Of a DNA stretch of 6,580 nt, positions 1 to 6,580 are shown piece by piece; the stretch's first letter is position 1; every line of letters begins with the position of its first letter. The stretch is from the NCBI GenBank assembly GCA_001805205.1, contig MHER01000022.1, forward strand, positions 1-6,580, read 5' to 3'. Under the pieces are notes generated by a model. That model worked only from the letters and a program-made list of their open reading frames with translations, did no database searches and was not told where the DNA came from. The position numbers were made by a program, and so were the translations under genes. Origin of the DNA: Nitrospirae bacterium RIFCSPLOW2_12_42_9. Lineage in GTDB: Bacteria > Nitrospirota > 9FT-COMBO-42-15 > HDB-SIOI813.

Positions 1-876
1 TACAAACTGGAGGAGGTGGATACCCGCGGGAATCTGGCACACTATGGGCCTGCACTGGTGACGGCAGAGACAGATGAGAAGTCAGACACCCATCATTCCG
101 CGGGCACACAAAGTCAAGTATCAGATAATGATAATAGCGGTCTGAATGGTCAGGAAAGGGTGGCCACAGAGGGACGAGCCGACGGCCAAGAGCGAAAGAT
201 ATCAGGCACAAATCAACCAGCTACAGTTCCCGCCTACACCGTTGTGGCCTATGCTGACGGCATGGCAAAGTTCCTCTCCGGTGAGGCGGTGGATGAGGAG
301 ACGGTTCAGGCAATCAGGAGTCGGGTGTTGGAAGGGCAGATGCAGGAGTCACCCCCACCCGCACCTTCTTCCGCGATCACCCCCTACCCTAATCCTGCCC
401 CACAAAGGGGGAGGGGATCAGAGAAGGGGGCATGGGCCACTCCTGCCGATGATGTGACCTCTCCTTCATCCCTCCGCTTCATGATCATTGATGCGGATGG
501 GAATGAGGTGGCGGTGGTCAACATAGACACGGAGTATAATCTCCACACGCCCCCCTTTAGTAAAGGGGGGATTTTAGAGGATGCAAAATCACGAGATTTT
601 GCACTCCAGAAGCGACAGGATGGGGACAGGATCATCCTTACATGGTATGCCGCTAAACCTGTGAAGGGCTTCCATATCCTACGAAGTACCGCAAAGGATG
701 GTCCATACCAGCAGATCACCAAAACCCCGATCCCATACATCGGTACCGGTATCGAGGGCGTCACGGGCCAGATATTCCGTTTCACCTATACCGACAGAAA
801 TGTTCAAAAAGGAAAGGACTATTACTATAAGCTTGAACCGATACTAAGAGAAGAGGGTAAAACAGCTTCGCGGTAG
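1..876 (+). CDS. C-terminal part of a secreted protein with fibronectin type III-like repeats (5' end outside window)
   Basis: The frame is open from base 1, so the gene starts upstream; the GTG at 16 is only an internal codon. 291 residues are visible. The first residues (YKLEEVDTRGNLAHYGP) are the last strand of one fibronectin-like repeat. A second copy of the same repeat covers about residues 205-280, with GFHILRS, DGPYQQI and YTDRNVQKGKDYYYKLE. This arrangement is typical of large extracellular or cell-surface bacterial proteins, where such modules act as spacers or ligand-binding units. Between the two copies lies a low-complexity, Pro/Ser/Gln-rich stretch (about residues 25-150) that looks like a flexible linker and includes sequence from dispersed repeats. 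The last repeat stops soon after KLEPI, without the strand seen in the first copy, so the C-terminus may be clipped. No enzyme motif is visible. The peptidase gene follows after 96 bp on the same strand, so co-transcription is possible. Confidence 0.75.
   Translation, partial: YKLEEVDTRGNLAHYGPALVTAETDEKSDTHHSAGTQSQVSDNDNSGLNGQERVATEGRADGQERKISGTNQPATVPAYTVVAYADGMAKFLSGEAVDEETVQAIRSRVLEGQMQESPPPAPSSAITPYPNPAPQRGRGSEKGAWATPADDVTSPSSLRFMIIDADGNEVAVVNIDTEYNLHTPPFSKGGILEDAKSRDFALQKRQDGDRIILTWYAAKPVKGFHILRSTAKDGPYQQITKTPIPYIGTGIEGVTGQIFRFTYTDRNVQKGKDYYYKLEPILREEGKTASR
375..419. repeat. G/C-run imperfect inverted repeat inside the fibronectin-like gene
   Basis: The arms are bounded by GATC at 375-378 and 416-419. 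C-runs on the left face G-runs on the right, around a centre with CACAAAGGGGG. It is read in frame as ITPYPNPAPQRGRG, a Pro/Gly-rich stretch unlike the flanking protein. It resembles the dispersed C-run/G-run repeats found in many copies in some environmental bacterial genomes. Copy number cannot be tested from this window. Confidence 0.5.
550..570. repeat. Perfect palindromic repeat, 10-bp arms with 1-nt centre
   Basis: CCCCCCTTTA at 550-559 and TAAAGGGGGG at 561-570 are exact reverse complements around a single G at 560. It is translated in frame as PPFSKGG. Sequences of this form recur as dispersed intergenic and intragenic repeats in several phyla, so this is probably an inserted repeat unit rather than ancestral coding sequence. 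Confidence 0.7.
582..603. repeat. Perfect inverted repeat, 9-bp arms with 4-nt loop
   Basis: TGCAAAATC (582-590) and GATTTTGCA (595-603) are exact reverse complements around ACGA. The repeat starts only 11 bp after the preceding palindrome, so the two may form one composite element (about 550-603). It is read in frame as DAKSRDFA, and the opposite strand also reads AKSRDFA because of the symmetry. Confidence 0.65.
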
Positions 877-911
877 AAGTAGTTTCATTAGTTCCACAAT
901 TCAAAATAATA

Positions 912-938
912 TTAGACAAAGAAATGGGGTGGTATATT
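912..938 (+). promoter_or_regulatory. Possible sigma70-type promoter of the peptidase gene
   Basis: TTAGAC at 912-917 and TATATT at 933-938 resemble -35 and -10 boxes. The spacer is 15 nt, shorter than ideal. This is the best candidate in the 96-bp gap before the peptidase start. Read-through from the upstream gene is an equally good explanation. Confidence 0.25.
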
Positions 939-945
939 TATTGCG

Positions 946-960
946 TCATATTCAATATGA
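946..960. promoter_or_regulatory. Short perfect palindrome in the peptidase 5' leader (possible operator)
   Basis: TCATATT and AATATGA flank a single C, giving a 15-bp perfect palindrome. It lies just downstream of the -10 candidate and ends 12 bp before the ATG at 973. Its position suits a repressor site or a small leader hairpin. Its A/T-rich make-up means chance is also plausible. Confidence 0.25.
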
Positions 961-2104
961 TAAACCATTTTCATGAACCGAAAAGTCACCCATATATTAT
1001 CTCTCCTAGTCGTGCTTATCTCCTCATGCCTTAATGTCGTCTACGCAGAAGAAGTCCTCAGGATTGAGATTAAAAAAGATGGGGTTTATTACATCAGCAA
1101 TCAGGATCTTATAGCAGCCGGAATTCCAACTAATACAGACCCGAAGACTTTCAAAATATTTAATCAAGGTGTTGAGATACCAATATATGTGTACGGTGAG
1201 GATACTACAAATACTTTCAACTCTTCGATCTATTATATAGAGTTCTATGCAAAGGGGATCCCCAGGGAATCGGAATATTATGAATTTACAGATGCCAATA
1301 TTTACTGGTTGAAATGGGGGGGAGAAAAAGGTAAGAGGGTAACTCCCATGGATGGGAAGCCTGGAAATCTGTCACCTCCTGCCTCATTCCTGGCCAGTCT
1401 TCATGCAGAAAAAGACCTGGAGTGGTGGTGGGAGAAGCCTGATAGCGACGAGAATGACCAATGGTTCTGGGAGAAGATAAAGGCAGGTGATGCCAAAGAG
1501 TACCCATTCACATTGAAAAATATTGATGCAACCTCCAGCGATTGCGCTGTGAGGGTCTCTTTGCATGGCAGGACAGATGTATTTCTCTCAACTGACCACA
1601 ATACCCGTCTATATCTTAATAACCATCCATTAAACTCAGGGGAAGAATGGGATGGGATGGTACCTAAGAAATGGGATATACCGGGTATACCATGTAATCT
1701 CTTTAACGAAGGTGAGAACCGGATCAAGATCGAGGCTATTAGAGTTCCAGTCCCCGACCCGTATAAGGTAATATTTGACCTCGATTCAGACGGTTTCCTC
1801 GATATTGACAGCAGTTACCTGAACTGGTTTGAGATAGACTACAGAAGCAAATATATAACAGAAAACGGATATTATCTTAAATTATCCGGAACGGGGAATA
1901 GTGAAGTGGATTTTGCCATATCCGATTTTCATAATCCCACTAATGATCTCGGATGGATAACTGTAATGGATATTACAGGATATCCTCATAAAATCACCAG
2001 ATTTAATAACATTGAGTTAAGCGATAATTTCCCCTACCAGGTTTATTTCCGGGATGTCCTTGAGAATAATAAGAAAAAGGAATATGCAGCAACAGTTATC
2101 CTTA

Positions 2105-2108
2105 CTAA
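2105..2108. repeat. Left target-site duplication (CTAA)
   Basis: CTAA directly precedes the left inverted repeat and is repeated directly after the right one. Four bases of form YTAR is the duplication known for the IS701 family. The preceding A also matches, so a 5-bp ACTAA duplication cannot be strictly excluded. Confidence 0.85.
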
Positions 2109-2121
2109 TACTACAGCGGAT
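2109..2121 (+). repeat. Left terminal inverted repeat of the IS
   Basis: TACTACAGCGGAT is identical to the reverse complement of 4392-4404. The complement of bases 2111-2113 is TAG, which ends the transposase reading frame as it stands, so the present frame runs into the IS end. Confidence 0.9.
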
Positions 2122-2124
2122 CTT

Positions 2125-4372
2125 TTACCCATCGGCAATCGAAGCCAGCTGTTTTTTCCTGTGTGAGCGATAGGCAACATAGTTTCTCCTTGTATGGTAT
2201 CTTACAATTTCCAGTGCATGTGCGATCGTGAGGCTTCTGTACGGCAACACTGCTGTAACCAGTATCCGCGCTTGCGGTAGCGTCAGTGCCGGAGTTTTTG
2301 TTTAGCCGAATCCGCAACCGGAGCAGGAAGTGGAGCGCAAGGAAGACGTATATCATATGTCGATGCCATGCAGGCCATGAACGGTGCTCATAATGATCCA
2401 TGCCGACCTGACTCTTTCCATCCTGAAAGCATTGCTCTATCGGCCAGCGCATTGTGGCTGTTTTGCACAACTCCGAAAGAGGAGTATTCTCTGGCGCATT
2501 CGAGAAGGCATATTTTATCTGTCCGTCTGTGGTGCATCTTAAAAAAAGCCAGACGGAGGACTCCTGTGGTAGTCCATTACGAGACGGATAGACCCTGAGG
2601 CAGGCGACGTCGGCCAGGATGGGGCCTTTCGCCCCTTCGGCAAGAACCACCTTGGACCAGACACACCTTTTGGATTTGGCGATATGACCCACTGTAAACG
2701 CCTTTCCCTTCATGATGCGCGGTTTGCAGGGACGGCGACCGTGCCCTTGATAGGGCGGCAGACCTACGATGGGTTTATGAAGAAAGACCTGGGCGTTAGA
2801 TCTAATGCCGGCAAAATAGTATTTCCCCTTGGGCAATGCTTCAAGGAATTCCCAGTCGGACCCGAAGGTGGCATCACAGCCGATCCATTTGGCCGGGAAT
2901 AAATTTGTCTTGTCGATTTTATCAATGAGGTCACCGGCGATTTGCGGTTTTGTCTGAAAGACAATATCTTCCGGAACCAGGTTGTCCTTGCGTCGTTGTT
3001 CCTGCTCTTTGCTAAACCAACTCTCCGGCATATACAGCCTGCTGGTCAAAAGACCATAACCCTTCCCGCTGGAGTAGCCGACGAAGACGCCGGATTGGCA
3101 GTTATCTACTTTGCCAAGAGCGCCGCAATACTGGCGGGCAACTCCGACGGATTCTTTCCCCTTTTTGGCAAACTCGCTGCTATCCACTGTAATCATGCCG
3201 TCATCTGAAGCGATGGTCCGCGCAAGCGAGGATTGATGGTTCGTCTCCATCGCCTCGTGATCCCAGCGGTAGGACTTCATAAACCGCTGCAGGGGCCTAA
3301 CGGCGTTTTCATCCAGAAACTCAAGGGCGATGGGCTCGACGGATTTGGCCTCTTTGTTGCTCAGAAGCCCGGAAATGTATGCCAGGCCCAAGCGCAGGTG
3401 CTCCTTCCGGCCAAAACAATCGTGGAACTGTTCGTGAAACTGCACAAGTTCTTCGGCAATCAACGCAACATCTGTTTCCGTAAGCTTCATCCCGGGAACA
3501 AGATCGGGATTCCATCCGGCATGTCGTAATATCATTTGCAGCGCCTCCACTTTCTGAATTAATGGTGAAGGACGGTGAAAGAAGCTGTAAGATTTTTTTT
3601 CGCATCCGATCTTTTCCCGGAAGCGAGGCTCTAACTCATAGACATATACCTCCTTTATGGAACCGTGATACACATAGCCTTTCCCAAGCTTGCCACTGCC
3701 GGAAGTCTGGCCGACGAATTGCCAATTCGCCGCACGGTAGCTCGTCCCTTTGAACCGCGCAGGATCAACAAAGGTCTCCACCAGCCACAACTTCCGCCCA
3801 AACCTCTCTTCCCAATCATAAGTAAGTCGGGCAAGCGCCAGGGCAAGCACATGGGAGGCGAGATTCTTCACTTCCACCCAGGGAAAGATGAGAAACCGGC
3901 TATTATTGGCGATCCTGCATAAATAGGTTTTCCGCTGCTCAGAGGACCAGCCAATATAGCTGTCACGCACGCGCAGTTTCAATGCAGGAGCACTCCAGGA
4001 TAATGCTGCTACTGGCCGGTCCTGCATAAACGCAAGATATTTGAGGCGATGTCCTAAAAGTCTTTGATATCCGAGATAATGATGTTGACGTACCAGGTGA
4101 TCCCACACAATCTCTAAATTAGATTGACTCGCCACCTGTAAGGTAACCGCAGGCAACGTATGCACTGCACCGCAAATAGGCGATGAATCGATTTGACATG
4201 AGTCTTGCGCTGTGCGCAGATATTTCACTACTTTACTATTTTCTGGCATCATAATCTCATCACTCACTATAGGCGCACGAATCCCCACTTGCCGAAAGGT
4301 GTGTCTCATCCCGGCAAAACAAACAGGCTCTCTTTCACGCGCCCTGATAAAATCTATATTACATAATGCCAT
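2125..4372 (-). pseudogene. DUF4338 (DruA-like)-IS701 DDE fusion transposase with a C-terminal frameshift
   Basis: Starts at the ATG complementary to 4370-4372, 20 bp inside the right IS end, with no strong ribosome site; ATGs at residues 22, 41 and 42 are alternatives. Residues about 75-250 are DUF4338: HHYLGY (97-102), KYLAF, IGWS, NNSRFLIFPWV (156-166) and ETFVDPARFKGTSYRAANW (199-217). Residues about 300-690 are a full IS701-type transposase: N-terminal helical domain from FHDCFGRKEH, then D397 (ITVDSSEFAKKGKESVGVAR), D500 (WIGCDATFG) and E646 (RWPIEQCFQDGKSQVGMDHY) as the likely DDE triad. After K692 the frame is lost at five A (T-run 2295-2299). One extra base explains it: the +1 frame reads TPALTLPQAR, then ALEIVRYHTRRNYVAYRSHR, a typical IS701 ending, and stops at 2125-2127. 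The restored protein has 748 residues. As it stands the frame continues to 2111, giving 753 residues with an unrelated tail. The DDE core is intact, so some activity is possible. Confidence 0.88.
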
Positions 4373-4391
4373 TTCGTTTGTCTATACAAAA

Positions 4392-4404
4392 ATCCGCTGT
4401 AGTA
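4392..4404 (-). repeat. Right terminal inverted repeat of the IS
   Basis: ATCCGCTGTAGTA is the exact reverse complement of the left end at 2109-2121. It lies 19 bp upstream of the transposase ATG (4372), so the transposase promoter must overlap this repeat or lie in flanking host DNA. Confidence 0.9.
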
Positions 4405-4408
4405 CTAA
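4405..4408. repeat. Right target-site duplication (CTAA)
   Basis: CTAA directly follows the right inverted repeat and matches 2105-2108. The host gene resumes in frame at 4409 when one copy is removed. Confidence 0.85.
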
Positions 4409-5996
4409 CTCAGCTAAGATAACAAAATACAACCGTTTTAATAAATGGAGGAATACAGCAAACAATGCTGACTATGTAATTATTACCCATGATGACCTCT
4501 ATGACAGCGCCCTCCGGCTGGCTGAATACCGTAAGAACCAGGGCCTGAAAGCAGCCGTAGTTAGGATCAGTGAGGTATATGATGAATTCAGCTATGGCAT
4601 ATTTACTCCACGGGCTATCAAGGACTTTCTGGTTTATGCCTACACATCATGGTCACTGCGTCCAAAGTATGTGGTGCTATTAGGGGATGCCAATTACGAT
4701 TACAAAGACAACTTCAAATATGGTGAGCCTAACATGATACCAACGTACTTCGTGCCGGGCGAATTCGGCCTGATCCCCACTGATAATTGGTTTGTTGATG
4801 TCAATGGAGATGTGGTGCCAGAGATGATGATCGGCAGGATATCTGTAAAAAACGCTGTAGAGGCCAACAGTGTCATTGACAAGATCATAAACTATGAAAC
4901 TGCACAGGACGCCTCCTGGCACAAGAACATCCTTTTTGTAGCAGATGAGAATGATTATGCCTTTGAAGATCTTTCTGATACTCTTTATCTGTCTCTGCCC
5001 CCAGAATATTCTGCGACCGCTCAAAAAGTATATATGAGCAACTATTACAAATCGGTTACTGATCCTGAGAAGGCGGGGGAGATGGCCAGGGCCGATATTG
5101 CCGCCATCATCAACAGTGGTACCCTTATGACCATCTACACCGGTCATGGAGATATAGACCAGTGGGCTGATGAACGTATGATAAACTCATACTATGTGTC
5201 GGGCTGGGGGATTGAGACCGGTAAGAGCATATTGAGCAATTATGAAATGCCCACCTTCGTTATGACCTTGAACTGCCTTAATGGGTTTTTCCCCTTGCCG
5301 AATGAAGGTGGAGTAAAGAATAAGGATGAACCGAATGATATACCTCTTGCTGAGGCATTCCTGAAGTTAGACAGAAGGGGCGCTGTAGCAGTCTGGAGTC
5401 CTACAAGTCTTGGTTATACATGGGAGCATGAGATTCTTGTCAGACACGTGTTTGAAGCCGTATTCAAGGAAGGCATAAATGTTGTTGGAGAGGCCATACT
5501 AAAAGCTAAGACCGCTGCTTATCCGGCTGATAATATAAGCAAAGACATTATTTATATGTACACCCTTTTTGGTGACCCGGCAACGAGGCTTCATCTCTCG
5601 GTTAATCCTGCCGGAGGAGGTAGTCTGTCCTCTGAAAGCAATAAAGATAGCGGCAGCGGCGGGGGAGGTTGTTTCATTGCCACAGCGGCTTATGGTTCAC
5701 CTCTTCACCCTTATCTAAAGTATCTAAGAGATTTCAGAGATACATATCTTATGACTAACAATCCAGGCAGGGCATTTGTCCACCAGTATTACAGGTATTC
5801 ACCGCCTGTTGCTCAATACATAGCAGGAAGACCTTTACTGCGTATGTTTATCAGCATAACACTTCTTCCTTTAGTAGGAGTTGCGTGGCTGCTTACTACT
5901 TTTTATCCGATACAGATAGCTATCTTCTTCCTTCTTTTTGCCGGTGTTGTAATGGGAGGTATTTCTTTGTCAAGAAGGTTTGTATCTACTCTGTGA
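4409..5996 (+). pseudogene. Catalytic and C-terminal fragment of C25 peptidase with CFI-box membrane anchor
   Basis: Continues the gene broken at 2108; joined, they give 907 residues (numbering of the restored protein here). Residues about 400-780 are a gingipain-type C25 cysteine peptidase: [42 protein letters not shown] (504-522), the likely catalytic His625 in [10 protein letters not shown] and the likely catalytic Cys668 in [10 protein letters not shown], then ILYMY-type [14 protein letters not shown] closing the domain. A Ser/Gly-rich linker leads to [20 protein letters not shown] (Cys800), the CFI-box, followed by [10 protein letters not shown], two hydrophobic segments (about 856-877 and 879-898) and a short basic tail, so the product should be held in a membrane. 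The native signal peptide is on the other side of the IS. The frame stays open back into the IS to a GTG at 4212, which could start a 594-residue product. Stop TGA is at 5994-5996. Confidence 0.88.
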
Positions 5997-6019
5997 TGTC
6001 CAGGTGAAGGGTAGTGAAT

Positions 6020-6580
6020 TCAGAACTCATATCTAATGGCTGCAAAAACATTATCATTCTTGTCAAGCTGGCCAAAGAATGTCCGTGAGTCCTTACCACC
6101 AAATATATTGATCCCTATGGATGTCCAGAGTGAGTCAGTTATATTATACCTTGCCTCTGGTATAACAAAGTAGTCTTCCTCGTCCGGGCTGTAAAATGTA
6201 AACAGGCCCAGACGGAGGGTATTATATTTTAGCATCTGAGTTAGTCTGACTGTAATGAGTTGATGAACCTGATCTGTTTTGGGGAAGCCTGCAGGCAGGG
6301 AATCTTCATAGTTGTTATAATCCTGCATATATTCCCCATAGTATTGAACTCCGGCAGTAAAATCAGTCCAGAACTGTTTTGAATATCCTATAATATGTTT
6401 TGCAGATGAGGATGAGTTGGATATCGCAGAATAGACAGACAACTTTGCAGGAATAAGGCCTGGGGGTCGGGTCTTGAAATATAAGAAATGTTTTGTTAAG
6501 AGAGGCTCTTGCAAAAGTGATAAATTAAGTGAATTTTTCTGATTTTTTATTGATGTAAATTGGCTCTCCTTCTGGTAGAA
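6020..6580 (-). CDS. C-terminal part of a probable outer-membrane beta-barrel protein (5' end outside window)
   Basis: The minus-strand frame is open to the window end, so the gene starts beyond 6580; the TTG complementary to 6512-6514 is internal. 186 residues are visible. They show alternating polar/hydrophobic strands separated by short turns: FWTDFTAGVQYYGEY, LITVRLTQML, NTLRLGLFTFYSP, YFVIPEARYNI, LWTSIGINIFGG and VFAAIRYEF. The final phenylalanine and last strand fit the C-terminal signal used by the BAM machinery to insert outer-membrane barrels. The stretch NIFGGKDSRTFFGQLDKNDNVFAAIRYEF resembles the end of barrels often annotated as DUF1302-like, but I cannot assign the family firmly, nor a substrate. 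The gene converges on the peptidase with 23 bp between stop codons and no obvious terminator hairpin, so it is transcribed separately from the plus-strand genes. Confidence 0.7.
   Translation of the reverse strand, partial: FYQKESQFTSIKNQKNSLNLSLLQEPLLTKHFLYFKTRPPGLIPAKLSVYSAISNSSSSAKHIIGYSKQFWTDFTAGVQYYGEYMQDYNNYEDSLPAGFPKTDQVHQLITVRLTQMLKYNTLRLGLFTFYSPDEEDYFVIPEARYNITDSLWTSIGINIFGGKDSRTFFGQLDKNDNVFAAIRYEF

Larger units (their letters stand above)
973..2166 (+). pseudogene. N-terminal fragment of C25 (gingipain-type) peptidase, cut by an IS
   Basis: Begins at ATG 973 with a clear Sec signal peptide: basic MNRK, hydrophobic core at residues 8-20 and a likely cleavage after VYA (residue 25). 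Native sequence runs to residue 378. The last 19 residues, from codon 379 to the TGA at 2164-2166, are target-duplication and IS-derived sequence. Residues 28-117 (VLRIEIKKDGVYYIS, then FNQGVEIPIYV, YIEFYAKGI and IYWLKWGG) match the N-terminal beta region of PorU/gingipain-like C25 proteins. Residues 190-290 form a second beta-sandwich-like region (LYLNNHPL, NEGENRIKIEA, LNWFEIDY). A DxDxDG loop at residues 269-277 could bind calcium. No catalytic residue lies in this part. The leader has no clear Shine-Dalgarno sequence. The fragment could still be secreted, but without protease activity. Confidence 0.85.
2109..4404 (-). mobile_element. IS701-family insertion sequence with a DUF4338-DDE transposase (2296 bp)
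   Basis: The element is bounded by perfect 13-bp terminal inverted repeats (TACTACAGCGGAT and its complement) and CTAA direct duplications. It carries one gene on the minus strand, which fills nearly the whole element. Removing the IS and one CTAA restores one continuous reading frame in the host peptidase, which independently confirms the boundaries. To my knowledge usual IS701 elements are about 1.4 kb; the extra length here is the N-terminal DUF4338 domain. The matching ends and intact duplications point to a simple and fairly recent insertion without later rearrangement. By eye the element is more G/C-rich than the A/T-rich peptidase gene around it. Confidence 0.93.

Noticed and set aside
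384..785. Minus-strand frame of 133 residues within the fibronectin-like gene
   Set aside because: It is a shadow of the plus-strand gene. Its protein-like look around AKSRDFA comes from the palindromes, which read alike on both strands.
1018..1030. Lipoprotein lipobox ISSC at residues 16-19 of the peptidase
   Set aside because: It loosely fits a lipobox, but the hydrophobic core continues past it to a better Sec cleavage site after VYA (residue 25).
2942..3529. Plus-strand open frames across the IS (for example 2942-3208 and 3233-3529)
   Set aside because: They lie antisense to the well-supported DUF4338-IS701 gene and show no recognisable motifs.
4193..4224. An outward promoter (TTGACA at 4193-4198) driving the catalytic fragment
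   Set aside because: The -35 match is perfect, but the only -10-like sequence (GATATT at 4219-4224) gives a 20-nt spacer and overlaps the proposed GTG start. Too weak to annotate.
2111..4372. A Druantia anti-phage defence system, because of the DruA-type domain
   Set aside because: The domain is fused to a DDE transposase inside an element with inverted repeats and target duplications. None of the other Druantia genes, such as the large helicase DruE, is present.
4680..5147. Minus-strand frame of 155 residues opposite the C25 catalytic domain
   Set aside because: The plus strand carries the conserved C25 motifs; the minus frame shows none and is a shadow.
5997..6019. A shared terminator between the convergent peptidase and barrel genes
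   Set aside because: The 23 bp between the stop codons contains no inverted repeat or T-run.

Overview
The window looks like a chromosomal segment of a diderm (Gram-negative) bacterium. It encodes a secreted multidomain protein, a gingipain-type (C25) cysteine peptidase with a membrane-anchoring CFI-box tail, and the end of a beta-barrel that finishes in an aromatic residue. The CFI-box tail and the palindromic G/C-run repeats are the kind of thing I associate with Nitrospirota, Desulfobacterota and related environmental phyla, but the sequence does not fix the taxon.

Layout: 1-876 (+) is the 3' end of a gene for a secreted protein with fibronectin-like repeats. Its C-terminal half contains three palindromic repeats that are translated in frame. 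A 96-bp gap (877-972) holds a weak promoter candidate and a perfect short palindrome. From 973 to 5996 (+) lies one peptidase gene split by an insertion sequence (IS): the 5' part is 973-2108 and the 3' part is 4409-5996. Deleting the IS and one copy of its 4-bp target duplication joins the halves in one frame (907 codons plus stop). The IS is 2109-4404 (2296 bp), with perfect 13-bp terminal inverted repeats and CTAA target duplications. At 6020-6580 (-), convergent with the peptidase, is the C-terminal part of a probable outer-membrane barrel that runs off the window.

The IS is the most interesting object. Its single gene, on the minus strand, joins a DUF4338 domain (the DruA domain of the Druantia defence system) to a complete IS701-family DDE transposase. 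The ends and the YTAR-type target duplication fit IS701. Near the C-terminus the gene has a +1 frameshift at a run of five A. The conserved IS701 C-terminal tail is intact in the neighbouring frame, so this copy is either slightly decayed, recoded at the A run, or carries a sequencing error.

How the parts work together: the peptidase was probably exported by Sec and held at the envelope by its C-terminal glycine/cysteine box and hydrophobic segments. The upstream fibronectin-like protein may be another cell-surface component of the same locus. The IS separates the signal peptide and N-terminal beta domains from the catalytic domain, so normal peptidase production should be lost, although both catalytic residues survive in the 3' part.
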